The notes: a model not told the origin generated them from the sequence alone. A stretch of DNA of 64,000 nt from Brachyhypopomus gauderio (GCF_052324685.1 NC_135222.1:9901373-9965372); one strand, 5' to 3'; numbered from the stretch's first letter, positions 12,063-24,954 are shown. Program-made: numbers and translations.

Positions 12063-13101
12063 TTTTACATAAAACTACTTCTGACTACATACAACCTATC
12101 AGTTACTGAAGATTGTAAGAAAACCTGCTCTGAAGACCAACATGAAATGCAGCTGTCTTTGGAGTTATTGCAGAAACCACTTGTAACAGGTAAAGAGGTG
12201 CTGACTGACATGAGTCCTTTCCAAAATGCCTGGATGTTGCTTGAGGAGAACCTGACCACAGATGTTGGTCCTTAGACCCTGAATCCCAATTAAACATTTT
12301 GCTCTGTGGGTTCGACTTGTAAAATGACAAAACTGTGTGTATAACTAGTTAACAACGCCTGAATTGAATAATTCACCACAAATATATTTTTTTGTGTGAG
12401 AGGATCACAATCTGATAGTGAGGGGAATCGTGACTAGTAGGCCTAATCTCTTCTTTTAGTCTACAGTGCATTCATTCTCTGTGTAGGTGGTTGATATAGT
12501 CTTCACAACCATCTTTGTGATTTTAATTTCGTTGATATTAGGGAATAGAGGATTCCAACTTCAACTGTCAGAAGGGACAAAGCGCATTGTAAACCTTAGT
12601 AAAATAGATCTACTGGTGGTGGGCAAGCAAGAAAAAAATGAATTTTCAAACTGGTCCCTTTTGACTATGTAAGCTAGCGGTAACTAGCAGTACTGGTTAC
12701 TAGCAAATACCAGCTAATACCACGGAAGAGTACTAGCGGTCCCGGCATGTTGAACAGAACATGGTGTTGTAATGGAAAACTAAATAAGTTATAAGTATTG
12801 CAACGGGGAGAGCTGATTTTGAACCGAGTTTAAAAGGTAACGGTTGGAGCATCTTTTAGGTGGTAACGTCTCAGCTGCGACCTTTTGACAACTGAACCAC
12901 AGCGCAACAACACGGGCTGGCCGGCTAGCGCTAGCCACGGCGGGCCGTCCACAAAGAGATACTTACACACGTAAATAAGTGCGATTTATTAACGGAAAAC
13001 CCGTCTCACTTATAAAGGAGATGACTAAATGAAAGGCAGCACATAAAGCACTGGGTGAAACTATAGCGAGAGCGACCCGCGGAACTGGGGCGTCTCCTTA
13101 C

Positions 13102-13146
13102 CTGACTCGCTTTATGAAACTGCTTCTTCAACCCCGCCACCGACAT
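13102..13146 (-). CDS. sh3gl3: Endophilin-A3-type protein, first coding exon only
   Basis: Read on the minus strand, the ATG at 13146-13144 opens MSVAGLKKQFHKASQ and is followed directly by a GTAAGG donor. This is the invariant N-terminus of endophilin A proteins (amphipathic helix H0 of the N-BAR domain, which inserts into membranes during synaptic-vesicle and clathrin-independent endocytosis). From memory, the residues HKASQ fit SH3GL3 best (SH3GL2 has HKATQ, SH3GL1 has YKASQ). The exon length of 15 codons and phase-0 end match the family. The remaining BAR and SH3 exons would lie at lower coordinates or outside the window, and none was found. A GC-rich upstream region supports a promoter here. 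Assignment to paralogue 3 rests on few residues. Confidence 0.85.
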
Positions 13147-13184
13147 CCTTGGAAAAGGTAAGAAAACACAAAAGAAGAAAGCTA

Positions 13185-13215
<31 letters not shown>

Positions 13216-13560
13216 GGGGGCGGGGGAGGGATGAAAACAAAATCAAAACAATCTACAAATGTGAATTAATCCTTTACTGATCTCCGAAAAAAATCACAGT
13301 AGATGTTCTCCTATTTTACTGAGTGTGTAAGCGTCCGCTGACAGATGCATTTGGCGCTGGAGGAGCTGCGGGGATGTGCGGGAGACTGGCCGGAAACCCG
13401 CACACGTCCGTCAGGCGCCCCGGAGAACCCCGCCAATGAATCCATTTAAACTGAAGAGTCGTCTTATTTGCTGGCTGCTGGCGAGTCGAGTTGGCAATGA
13501 TGCAAAATTGCGGCCGAATCTGTTAATCGAGTGTGTCTAAGAAACCGATTCCACATTTAG
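13147..13560 (-). promoter_or_regulatory. sh3gl3 5' UTR and CpG-rich promoter region
   Basis: The sequence upstream of the endophilin ATG is much richer in G, C and CpG than its surroundings. It holds a GGGGGCGGGGG Sp1-type box (13216-13226) and a GGCGGGG/CCAAT cluster around 13418-13434. A long A/G tract (13182-13215) lies in the presumed 5' UTR. No transcription start can be fixed. Positions 13561-13960 hold nothing I can assign. Confidence 0.55.
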
Positions 13561-13960
13561 ACCCATTACCGCGCTTCTTTTTTAAGACAGCCTCTCGAAA
13601 TTGCAAATAAGTTAACCCGCATCTTGTTAAATTATCCTTAAAGCGGATAACTGCTTCGGTTTGAAGTAATTTCTCAATAATCCAGTGCTGATGACCCTGT
13701 TACTATTGCGAAAGGGGCTAGTCACGATCACGTTTGCAATATAACTATTTGCTGCCCCCCAGTGAGCGTAATCCGCAGTGAATGGAGCACTTGTGTGGGC
13801 TGAGTATGTGTGGTAATGCTATTATTAGAATAGTTAACACAAACCACCTGCAAAGGCTTCCTAAACATCTGAACCTTTAAAATGGTCCCTTAGTCTGGTT
13901 CAGTAGGCTACACAAACATGATATGTCCAGAAATGAGTGGATACCAACAAAGTCAAAGTA

Positions 13961-14460
13961 CTTTTTATTTATATTGGGCTTTTTAAAGCATAAGTTTTAC
14001 AAACTCATGGGTCCAAATCCCGAATACCTAAGCCAGAGGTGACAGTGGCAATGAAAAACTCCCTAGGCAGGGATTAGGAAGAAACCTTGGGAGGGCCAAG
14101 ACTCAAAAGGAAACCCATGGGTCTCTGGTGTGTCCACTAGCAAGCCATAGCATTTTCTAGGTGCTTTATACAGCTTTGTAGAAACATGTAACCAGGATAC
14201 AAATTGCAGGTTAAATACGTAAACATCGAATTAAGCATTGATATAGCACACGCCCCAGTAATTAGCATGTGGCTCCGGCAGGATTATCTATAGCAGCATA
14301 ACTAAAGGGAGGGGCCTAGAGGTGACCATGTGAGCTCACTGAGCCATTGCTTTCCACCCAAGTCATCATCATAAACTAGAGCGAACACATCACATTGCTG
14401 GATTACAGCATCAACATCTCAGATTACAACACAGGCCTAGAGTGGGTCTTCCCTAAACCA
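13961..14460 (+). repeat. Dispersed teleost repeat, copy 1
   Basis: The blocks CCAGAGGTGACAGTGGCAA, AAAAACTCCCTAGGCAGGG, AGGAAGAAACCTTGGGAGG and CCAAGACTCAAAAGGAAACC recur at 42181-42420 and partly at 61655-61808. The distal half (ATTAGCATGTGGCTC, CAGCATAACTAAAGGGAGG) recurs at 35395-35600. Its class is not clear, but it carries the AGCGCTTT motif common in fish interspersed repeats. Confidence 0.75.
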
Positions 14461-17400
14461 GTACTTGACAGCTCCAAGGATTTCTTTTTGTTGACTTCCC
14501 AAGACACCTACACCTAGTAATGGACATTCTTTCTCAACTCTATTGATGCTTTCAGCCAATTACCCAGTACAAGTATGTTGTCACATTCAATCAAACAATT
14601 ATTCTTGAAAACCGGCATTGCAATTCACACACAGCATCTTTGATTGTGTCCTCTACCATGAACAGTGTCTACATCAATAAATAGTAGCATCTTTTCAATA
14701 AAAAGACAGGGAAACCAGCTTAACAAAAATTAATAAATAAAATAAACTGTTGCGATAATGAGGCATATGAAAAATGTGTTAAAATACAAAAATAGCCTAA
14801 TTTTAGCTAGTATCATTTTGACATATGGTAGACTTGGTAAAGTCTACCATAAAGATAAAGATAAAAAATATTTGTTTATGACTAAATAAATATTGTTCCA
14901 CAAATAAAAAGCACTCTTCATAGAATTTCTCCTAAAGAGCACTGCTGCAATCACTCTTGTTGTGGGAAATTAATTATTTGCATTTTCTGAGGATTTAATG
15001 AAGACTAGGCTGAAATGCATGGCACACCCCACAAGGAAGTAGTAACATTTTTGGCTAAGTATTTTGTTTAGTGTTTTTAAGCACAGGTATGAGATGTGAT
15101 TTCCTCTCAGTGTAGTGTAAGAGGAAGAGCTTTGATAAGGAATTGAGTCTGCAGGACACATTATGTACATTCACATGGCTATGTTTATGTTAAAGCTGCC
15201 AAAATAATGAAAGGGTTGCTTCCAAAGGTGGAGACCTGGGCTTGTCTGTAATTTTCAGATTACCATTTTTAAAAGCTGTGGTGTTTGGAGGCTTTTGGCG
15301 TACTGTATTTTCACAGACAAACACAGATAAGAGCAGTTCTCTGTTGGACTGAATCTTGTTAAACGACTGCTAGTGTAAACAGGAAGAAGCACCAACTGGC
15401 ATCACCTGCATGGAGGCAATCGGCTGTTCAGTACTATAAAACGTACCAGGCCATCTATGCCCTCCCTCTTAACAGCTATTATGCAAGATATACAGGAATG
15501 ACTAATGACAATTTGTGCATTCAAAAGATATCTACACCTACAAAAATATCTACATGTAAATTCCACCATATCCCACCATTTCTCCAAATGTACTCCTAAT
15601 GGTAGTATTTGTTGAAAGAAATTATGAGATAAACAGATTCATAGGCATGAATGTGGACAATATGATTTGTCAAGCTGTTAGGACATGGTACTGTAATGTC
15701 AACTTCTATTCTTAGATCCACCACCTTCAATTTAAGCAGACCTAGTCCACTTTCCAATTACAGATTTTTAAAAGAAAGCCTTTAAAGAAAGAAAGCCTAC
15801 AAATAAAGATAACATGATTTGTTCAGGTGAGTTTCTGTACTAAAATATACAGCTCTGTGTATGATTGTGACCATAAAACAATATACGCAGTTAAAATTTA
15901 AAGAGTCGGCTCTAAGCAATGTACATGGAGCAGTAAGTCCGTCTCGTTCATGTAACCAAAATGTCAACCTATTTCTCTCAAACATATCTCAAACACATTA
16001 CAAATGTGAACCGGACATTCTCGTGTCTAACATTGTTTCTCTTGTATAACCTCAGGAGGATTTTGGCAGTTTCTTTCTAGTGAAGTCACTCAAGTTGCTT
16101 GTTCAGTCAGTCACGTCATCTCAACCTAAACCACTGTAGCTCACTTTCGTCAGGACTCCCTGCACATGTCACTAGATAGTTGCAGCTGATGCAGCACACA
16201 GCTACACAACTCATATTCAATCTTCCCAAGTTCACAGACATCATGTCACTGCTGTGTTCGCTCCACTGGACTCCTGTAGCCATCTGCATCAGATTTAAAT
16301 GCCTGAAGCTTGTCAAAAGTCAACTCAACTTGCCACCTTCTGCCTGAAACTTATCTCACCCTCCACTGCATCTCACATTTCAAAGGACATGATTCTTTAC
16401 CAATACCACACTCTCTTAAACATATATGAATACTTAAAACAAACCTTGTATGTGTTCTTCATATATTTTCTCCTTGACAGGATTGTAGTTTAATGTTATC
16501 CTTAAACTCTGGCCTAATGTACTACCATAAAGATTTTTTCCATGAAGACAGCAACATTGTTTTGGAAATTGTTCTGGTCAAAAACATCCAGCTAAATGCT
16601 GTCTATGCAAATATACATTTCTCAACATGAATGCATCATTCCATTTTCTGAAGAGCATGAATTATTTAGCCACTTGAATGTTGGGTGAAATCTTGCCAAG
16701 TCTGAGTCATTCTGAATAACAATATTACACAACAGTATACATTCTTTGCTGACACAAGTTTTATGAAAAGTTGGAATGCTGTTTGTTTCTTCACTACCAA
16801 AACAACTTTGGTTGTCACAGTGGAGATACATGTAGCAATTATACTTCTCAGTAGTTTTAGACTGACCAACACGTGTGTGGCCCACGCGCATACTAATCCC
16901 ATGACATGTAGCTTTGTCATTCTTAGTAATTTACTGGTCAGACGTTGTGGTATTGTAATTCTGACACGAGAGATCCTGTGATTCTCAAGCATGATATCAT
17001 GACACAAGGTCCTGAGATGTCCAGAAGTTGTTCTGCATGAACTCAACACACTTTATATTGGTTCTTTCTCTCTATCAAAGTCACACACCCGCATCATAAA
17101 CAAATACACCTTAATACAAAGAGACAGCCGATTCTTATATCAGGAATACATGCAATTAGGGGCAAATAAAAGCATAAACATCTCTGTAATGTAATTAAGA
17201 GTTGAGCCTATGCATCACTGTGTCACAGGCAATATTATACATCCTGGATGTAGTGTCACCTAAATAGTTATTTCCTTCAGACCTCTAATTAGCTCTATGT
17301 ATTTTACATAGACTTGCTGTTATACGGTCTAGACGTTCCAGATGCCAAGTACCCAGCCTTTACGTGTCAACACAATATGAAAAATTAAAGCAACAGGGCT

Positions 17401-18190
17401 TGGCAATTAATTTTTTTAATGCTGAAGGATCTTGATATAACAACCAGTGACATAAAGACCAACATTTAAATTATTTTTTTAATAGGCCTAGTTTATTTAT
17501 AAAGTTCAAAATAAAAATCTGTGCATAAAATGTTTCACGTTTGATAAGACGTAACGCTACATGACTACCTAACAAATTTGACAACACATTCGCTCTACAT
17601 GTTGAAAAAGTTGCATAGGCCCAGACATTCAAATAGTTATTTCATCTATGATTCTCATACCCATTTTTTCACAACCATGTTTAGATACATAATTTTAAAC
17701 AGTCTACTTATACATGCTTCCTGACTGCTGGGGGATGCTTTCTTTCTTTCTTCAGGTTATTAGTCCTTTGAATCTAATTGGACTTACCGGAGGGAATATT
17801 TGATTCCAAGTAACAGGTGTTGTGCAGTCGGCAGAATCTGACTCCTCTCATTTGCATACGCATAAAGATGCTACAGATGATATTCGAGAGTATAATTTCA
17901 GGAGGCATTGTGTTGGCATCACCAAAATTATGCTCCCCTTATTAAAATGACGTTGTTGAACGTAGAGACATGTGCTTCATATGGAATAGCCTACACATCC
18001 AGATAAGTCAAAGAATTGTTATAAATTATATTGTTATAAATTATTATAACTTTGTTCAATGAGCACGCTAGTTTTGTCCTAACTAGATAATTAGACATAA
18101 TATTTGGCAAATATCTTATTAAAAAGGAAACAAGTTTGGTTGTCATTAAGATATATAAGATGTAAGGTTGTCATTATGATGTATAAGATG
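14461..18190. other. Intergenic sequence, mostly unassigned
   Basis: AT-rich intergenic DNA between the sh3gl3 promoter and the ferritin gene. It includes a short perfect hairpin at 14824-14851 (TATGGTAGACTT, GGTA loop, AAGTCTACCATA). A likely LINE remnant lies at 16110-16420, and short direct repeats of AAGGTTGTCATTA lie near 18140-18180. No gene was recognised. Confidence 0.6.
16110..16420 (+). mobile_element. Degenerate LINE-like remnant
   Basis: One plus frame reads SLHWTPVAICIRFK, resembling the C-terminal SLHWLPV-x-IRFK motif common at the end of fish CR1/L2-type LINE ORF2 proteins. Stops and frame changes surround it. Boundaries are approximate. Confidence 0.4.
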
Positions 18191-18506
18191 CAGGGTTGCC
18201 AACTTTTGAAGATCGCTTGGAGTGAGGAACCTGGAGGAGGTGGCGAACATAAAATGGACACAAATTAAGTGCTATTTCGCGATCTATCGATAAAATGGAC
18301 ACAAATTAAGTATTATATCGCGATCTATCGATCGCCGGTGGTTGGCGCCAGAGCGAACTAATAACTCATTGAATCATAGATGTGGATCAGAGGTAAATAA
18401 ACTAGATTTTTTTTCGGCGTGAGATATCGGAAGTGTGGCGTGAGAGCGTGTGAAGACGGTCAAATGAGTGTGTCTCATGCTCAATGCGTGAGAGTTGGCA
18501 ACCCTG
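18191..18506. mobile_element. hAT-type MITE upstream of ferritin
   Basis: The left end CAGGGTTGCCAACTT and right end AGTTGGCAACCCTG are inverted repeats of a common fish hAT type. AAGATG flanks both sides, part of an expected 8-bp duplication whose edge merges with the CA of the element. Inside is a 44-bp direct repeat (AAAATGGACACAAATTAAGT twice) ending in palindromic TCGCGATCTATCGAT. It lies about 0.45 kb upstream of the ferritin promoter. Confidence 0.85.
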
Positions 18507-18894
18507 AAGATGCAAGGTTGTCATTAAGATACATTTAAGATGTAAGGTTGTCATTAATGGAACAAAGTAATACTGCGAAGTCACGTGGTCAAAGATTGAC
18601 TTCGGTATAGCAGGTATGTTTTTTTATTTCAAATATTTAACCATCTTGAGGCAGTGTGTCTTGGTTTGTATATAGATAATGCTACATCGTTTGCTGTGAT
18701 GGATCATTAAAGATTATTCCTTATTTACGTATAGAAACAACGGAAATTGCGAATATTATCTGTAGCGTCTTTAAGCGTGTGCAAAAGAGGGGAGTCAGTA
18801 CAACACCGGCACCAAAACCTCGCAAGCATAAGTAACGCTTCGTAAATAAATTCCCGCATCTCCGTTTTATTGTACAGTACGTGACATGAGAATG

Positions 18895-18985
18895 AGCCGT
18901 CGGTGTGATTGGCGGAGCGCCGCAGTCCCGCCTCCCTCGGTGCACTGCGTCACGCCTACAAAGACCGCCGCATCACTCCAGCTAA
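18895..18985 (+). promoter_or_regulatory. Ferritin heavy-chain core promoter region
   Basis: A GC-rich patch in AT-rich surroundings holds an inverted CCAAT box (GTGATTGGCGG, 18904-18914), a GC box-like CCCGCCTCC (18927-18935) and TGCGTCACG, which resembles a CRE/antioxidant-type site. CCAAT and Sp1 sites are the known core of vertebrate ferritin H promoters. Given that IREs lie close to the cap, transcription probably starts around 18960-18990. Confidence 0.6.
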
Positions 18986-19252
18986 CATAACGACACAACC
19001 TTACGGACAGAGTGAGGGTTACCTGCTTCAACAGTGCTTGAACGGCAACCCAGCTTCTGTCTCTTCGACGCAATTAATTCGCTTTCTTAAAATCACATCT
19101 AAATTTCTATATTTCATCACATCAAATTTTGCTGGTCATTTAGAATTTACCTTGCAACGCAGTTTTTTCCCTAGAAATATCGTAAAGCCGTCGAGCGAAG
19201 TTGACTTGATCACTAGCGGACGAACTAGCTAATCCTCGCTTCCAGATCAACC
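18980..19252 (+). other. Ferritin non-coding exon 1 (5' UTR)
   Basis: The exon carries the iron-responsive element near its 5' end and ends at CCAAG before a GTGAGT donor (19253). The ATG lies in the next exon, 1.35 kb downstream, so the whole first exon is untranslated. The 5' boundary is estimated. Confidence 0.75.
19014..19052 (+). promoter_or_regulatory. Iron-responsive element (IRE)
   Basis: The core CTGCTTCAACAGTGCTTGAA has the bulged C, a 5-bp upper stem (TTCAA/TTGAA) and the CAGTGC loop. Flanking GGGTT and AACCC extend the lower stem. It is nearly identical to the mammalian ferritin H IRE. IRP1/IRP2 bind this hairpin when iron is low and block translation, so ferritin synthesis here should be iron-regulated. 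The position in the 5' UTR fits translational control. Confidence 0.96.
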
Positions 19253-19779
19253 AAGGTGAGTGTGATCCCGTCCACCCGCTCACGACACCTCGTACTGGGA
19301 GGGCCACGCCAACTGGTTGGATATGGAGTTTATGCGCAGTGGTGGCCTGCGATACGTGTCGTGTTCGTAGGCCTAGCTGCGCGCCCTTGGCCAGGTGGAT
19401 GGGGGCTGGCAGGCTAAACCAGGCGCGTTGAAAACAAAGAGCGCCGGTCTGTGCTGGATAGACTCGACGGGTTCTTCACAATTATCGAGCCCGTTCGTCT
19501 GAAAAGCAGTTTTCACAGCAGTGTTACCGTTAAATTGAAGATTTTTTAAATCTATAAACGTCTTCAATGTAGGATTAAGTATATTTAGACTTAATATTTA
19601 TATTTATTTACTTTTTATGTGTATCTACCTCACTGGTACATGGCTAAAATATATTTGATTTAAAGTATGTAAGTGTTGGGTCTGTGTTATTAACATGGGT
19701 TTACGGGCCTTTAAGAGCGAGCCTGTCCGTCCGTCTAGCTGCGTTCAGTTTTGAGTCTCGACTATGAATGTTTGCCAAC

Positions 19780-20029
19780 CATGGACGTAGTTTTGATTTC
19801 ACAAGTGGGGGGGACACAACCTGGGGTGGCGAACTGTTAAGCGGGGGGGGGGGGGGTGCTGCATGATCCTAGTGCTAGATTTGTCGCTATTTGGATATTG
19901 GTTTTTTTACCGTTAAAAAGTGGGGGGGACATGACTTTGTCACTACTTAAATATTTGGTTTTAACTGTAAAAACTGGGGGGGACCAAAACCGGCTTTTGA
20001 AAAAGTCCCCCCCCAAAACTACGTCCGTG
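19780..20029. mobile_element. hAT-like MITE in ferritin intron 1
   Basis: The ends CATGGACGTAGTTTTG and CAAAACTACGTCCGTG are inverted repeats, flanked by a perfect 8-bp duplication TTGCCAAC (19772-19779, 20030-20037). Three internal AGTGGGGGGGACA-like blocks and a 13-G run are present. No coding capacity. It lies wholly in the intron. Confidence 0.9.
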
Positions 20030-20529
20030 TTGCCAACTACACACAAAAAGTCGTTTGAAATGTTGAGTGCGCCACGCATATCTAGTAGAGAGCATATCTA
20101 AACGGACCAGGCCATAGGGCTGTGTAGTTGGCTGCGCCCTTTTGTGCGATAAGGGGAGAAGATACGTGTGTGTGTGTGTGTGTGTGTCCTGATGCGCATT
20201 ACCCGTACGTAATAGACTCATAGTTAGACATTTTGAGCTGATTCGGACGTGGGAGGGTGCGAGTATCAGCAATTAGGAACAGTCTTTTATATACTATCTA
20301 GTAATTTAAATATAAATGGAGAAAATGGTTCAAAGCTAATTATTCGTAATAAATCTTAGGTTTATATAGCCGGAAATTCAATCTCTCTCTCTATAAAGTT
20401 GAGTCACTACCATCGCTGCCGTCATTCTCTTGTGTCCGAGCTCTGAATGATTCAGGCAAAGTTGACCACGCAGTCGTGTCCATTCTATAATTGCTACGAT
20501 CAAAGGCTTGTCCCATTATTGACTTTTGA

Positions 20530-21598
<1,069 letters not shown>

Positions 21599-21824
21599 AG
21601 CTCCTCCCATCAGCTGTTGGTCCTCCTTATCCCAATCAATCTCTATATTCCATCCTACATGTTTCCTCAGGGTGTCTGGTGTTCCTCAGTGGTCCCTATT
21701 AAGGGCTTGATTCTTTTAGATTGCGCTCAAAATAACTAATTCTGATTATGCCTTTGCTCTTCGCCCTGTGATTGACGCTTGTGTGTAGGCACTGCATGGT
21801 ACTACTGCTATTGTATTTTAACCA

Positions 21825-21830
21825 AATAAA
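21825..21830 (+). terminator. Ferritin polyadenylation signal
   Basis: A canonical AATAAA follows about 225 bp of 3' UTR, with a GT-rich stretch (AACAAGTGTGATGTCTCTCTG) just after it. Confidence 0.8.
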
Positions 21831-22139
21831 ATGGTAACCTCTGGGTTCTGAACAAGTGTGATGTCTCTCTGTGCTAGTCAGGACTTTCTGGACTTTAAAT
21901 GTAATTCTCAATTAAGTTTTCTCCCCCAGTTACATTGTCTCAAACAGCTATGCAAGAGCTTACGATGATGGGAGTAAATGGTTTCATTACCCTCAAAATT
22001 ACTAGTACAGTAAAGTTGCCAATGAAGGAAACCTGAATGCTTTGGGTTGAAAGTGTTGTTCAACCCTTTTAGATCAGAATGAAGACACATACTGACAAGC
22101 AAATCGGCTTAGCTCCAGGTGTGAAGGTAATGTTTACAC

Positions 22140-22680
22140 TAGTTGTTTTGGATGGAGCAATGTGATTGTATAGGTGTACTGGCTCTTGTTTAGTCAAATG
22201 AGGGAAGACAGAAGTAGGCTACATGTTGGTTTTTATGCCTGAAGTTCCAGCACTGGGCAAATGTAAATGACCTTTAGGCACATTTTATGTAATAGTGCAG
22301 ATAACCTGTCCAGTAAAAGCTGAGATTTGATTTTACACTACAAAGATAAAATGGAACCTTTTAAATACACAGAATAGGGAAGTGAAAGATTTCTGTTTTT
22401 GATTAACACCTGTTATGTAAAAAAAAAAAAAAAAAACTGATGGGAATTGAAAGCATGGCCATTTCCTTTATAGCTATTTTGACAATGAAAAACATTTCAG
22501 CCAGTCCAGAAAGCCCTTTGCTAAGGACGCTTATCTTGAATGTGTTGAATTAAATGTTCAGCTTATCTTCATGTCTAAATCTATTTTAGAGTTTGGTTCC
22601 AAAGCCATGTTGCTAGCTAGCTTGCTAACAGTAAGTAGGAGCTTTGATTTGCTTTGACAAAGGCCGCATGATACCCACAT
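22140..22680. repeat. Segmental duplication A, copy 1 (ferritin 3' flank)
   Basis: Long near-identical blocks, such as GTCAAATGAGGGAAGACAGA, AGCATGGCCATTTCCTTTAT and GTTGCTAGCTAGCTTGCTAA, recur in the same order at 30705-31225. An internal A-tract is shared. The copies differ by small indels. Similarity stops near GGCCGCATGAT in both. Confidence 0.93.
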
Positions 22681-22930
22681 ACCCTATAGGTTCCAGAGTA
22701 ACATTTCATTTACATTTCGCTCATCAAAACCAAATTTAAATTTGCTATCCATATTATGTGAGTAGTCTTCTCTATGGCCATCTGATGCGTGATCATGGGG
22801 TTTAGTCAAAGTGTGTATGGATGACCTTGTCTGTAGATTTTTCTCAGACATACCCATTGCCATGTCACTACTATGACGCATTCTAAGTATGAGACAGGTT
22901 GGACCTGACATGAAGCACGTCCACAGATGA

Positions 22931-23156
22931 TGGCATACACTGTCATCACACATCAGTCATACAATTGCTCAGCAAAATCAGCCAGGTTAACAACACCCAA
23001 ACTAACTACTGCCCCCATCTGCCTGAATATGATAGCTGTTGTTATTTACTGCTGTTCACTGTTGAATGTATACGAAAGCTGTAATAATGGCTGAGGTGTC
23101 AGTTTTCCAAAGTTTTATTCACTGTCCCGCTCTGACTTTCCGGTAGTGCCCCCCCC

Positions 23157-23187
<31 letters not shown>

Positions 23188-23460
23188 ACCCACACACGGA
23201 TTCAGTTACAACCATTTACAGGAAATTGACGGACTGATCGATTTAGTGTACTGTTCTGAGTGGAACTACATTAACATGAGGTTTCAGTAGCTAGTTTAGG
23301 AGTCAGTACTCAGCTCAGTGGCAGGCCCTTGCAGTAATGCAGTAATAAGGAAGATACAAAGTACAGGTACATTTGATCCCAGAGATAAAATGCTCATTTT
23401 ATGACACGGTGGCCCTGTTTCTACTGAACCACATATGACAAAGACCTTAAGTCCATGGCA
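22931..23460. repeat. Segmental duplication B, copy 1 (saa 3' flank)
   Basis: The order of blocks CCCAAACTAACTACTGCCCC, GAATATGATAGCTGTTG, CAAAGTTTTATTCACTGTCC, poly-C plus CA repeat, AAATTGACGGA and GTGGCCCTGTTTCTACTGAA matches 46262-46778. The last blocks also match 37420-37510. A poly-C tract (about 23149-23172) runs into a short CA repeat. Confidence 0.9.
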
Positions 23461-23600
23461 TAGGTTGAGAAGTCTGCTTCACTTCTCTGCTTCATTAAAA
23501 TCTTTATGCCCCATTTTCACATTGGTAAAGAAATAAATAAAGAAAAGCTGAATATGAATTAATTTAGTTTTATTTCGTTTTTAGCCAAAAGAAAACTTGC

Positions 23601-23606
23601 TTTATT
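23601..23606 (-). terminator. saa copy 1 polyadenylation signal
   Basis: TTTATT on the plus strand reads AATAAA for the minus-strand gene, about 155 bp past the stop. The matching position in saa copy 2 is altered. Confidence 0.7.
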
Positions 23607-23759
23607 GTATCCAAGCCACAAACACTCTGTAGTCAACATAGCAGAAGCATAAAGCAGAGGCATGAAGCTATAACAGTTTTGAAATCAAGCATTATGTAAC
23701 AGATAATTTCATAGGTTTGAGTCAGCAGGGTTCGTTGTTGCCTTAATCATACTTTGAGT

Positions 23760-24522
23760 CTAGTATTTGCTGGGGAGTCCTCGGGGTCTATAGACATTAG
23801 GGTCTCCGCCATTATGCCCCCAGCGATTGGCTGCCTGGTCAGCTGCTTCATCCTCGTTGCCATGGCGGGTGATTCTCTGTGCCAATTCTCTCGCATCACT
23901 GCTCAGAAAAAAAAAACATTCAGACATCAGATACACATATTTGAGACAACAGATTTATGATTTTTAGTGCATCAAATATGTGGATGTGAAACAAAAATAA
24001 AAGGAAAGTTTTGATGAACTGTAGGAAATTTTAATGTAAAAATTTACAAACCAGCAAAAAGCTTGAGAATCATGATATGCAAGGTTGAAATATTTATTCA
24101 TGTCATATCAGATGCTTGCACGTGATCTTCAGCTAAATTTGTTTCATGCCAATGCCTGCAAATCCCAAAATAATTACCCACAATTACCCACCTGATCACC
24201 TTGGCAGCCAATCTGCCTCCAGGGCCCCTCTGTGCAGCATCATAGTTTCCACGTGCATGGAAATACTGGTCTGCGCCTATCCAGTTGGCCTCCTTCATGT
24301 CTTTGTAGGCACGTTTCATGTCTTCAGCACCTGAAATAGTACATATTAAACAGAATTAGAATATCAGCATGAACATTTCAAATAAATGTAATGCAAAATT
24401 AGCAATAATTAACTTAGAAGGTACAGTAAGATACCTTGAGCCACTTCGAGAGGAAAACGGTACCATTGGGCATCAGCCCCCACCACCATTACCAGCACGA
24501 GTGCAGCTAGAACCAGCTTCAT
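23760..24522 (-). CDS. saa: Serum amyloid A, copy 1, complete
   Basis: Three coding exons on the minus strand: 24522-24435, 24330-24192 and 23898-23760, joined by GT-AG introns, encode 121 residues. SAA is a secreted, HDL-associated acute-phase apolipoprotein made in liver and at epithelia. Residues 1-18 ([18 protein letters not shown]) are a signal peptide. The mature chain probably starts QWYRF. The family core [16 protein letters not shown] and RGPGG (64-68) is followed by [10 protein letters not shown] and ends [11 protein letters not shown]. Intron phases (1 and 2) are the same in copy 2. Residue 70 is Leu, where copy 2 and most family members have Trp. A TATA box and an AATAAA flank it. 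Both splice sites and the frame are intact, so it should be functional. Confidence 0.95.
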
Positions 24523-24639
24523 GTCTGCTGACTTGCACAGGTCACTTACAAGGTCCTCAGTACTAAGCCTGCACTAGAGATAAAACTTTAATTCTCTCTG
24601 TCTGTCAGATATTTCTGAAGACACATTCCTAACTTTTTG

Positions 24640-24730
24640 TTGTGGTTTATATAGACCCATAAAACAGAAGTGGGTTGGGCATGTATTTTTTTAAATGGAA
24701 TGTGAAGGAAATCCTAAATTAAGCAACCAC
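24640..24730 (-). promoter_or_regulatory. saa copy 1 promoter (TATA, C/EBP-like, kB-like)
   Basis: Read on the minus strand there is CTATATAA (24654-24647) about 125 bp from the ATG. Further upstream lie AGGATTTCCTT (24714-24704, half-matching an NF-kB site) and GTTGCTTAAT (24727-24718, close to a C/EBP site). The same trio in the same order lies upstream of copy 2. C/EBP and NF-kB sites are the known switch for acute-phase SAA promoters. Binding here is inferred. Confidence 0.6.
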
Positions 24731-24954
24731 TGATGGGAACTGTGGTGCATGAAATACCAAAGTACAGGTAGCAGCAGCCAGTCCTCTACACGTGTGTATA
24801 GGAATAATACATTTACAAGCTTGTAGTGAATGCATAATGAATGAATGAATGAATGAATGAATAATGAATGCATGAGCTCCAAGACATTCCCTTAAAGCAC
24901 TTCTTATATATAGTCCATACTGTATATATGTATAATACACACATGCATAGAGCC

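Larger units (their letters stand above)
1..13101 (-). other. Probable sh3gl3 intron 1 (partial) and its repeats
   Basis: This stretch lies downstream, on the minus strand, of the sh3gl3-type first coding exon and its GT donor at 13100-13101. No second endophilin exon was recognised, so intron status is an inference based on the long first intron of endophilin-A genes. The stretch holds several mobile elements listed separately. Positions 345-1150, 1485-3046, 3367-4423, 6046-11960 and 12063-13101 contain no gene I can support. They are AT-rich, with A-tracts (for example near 8400-8424), a C-tract near 703-715 and short chance ORFs. Confidence 0.5.
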
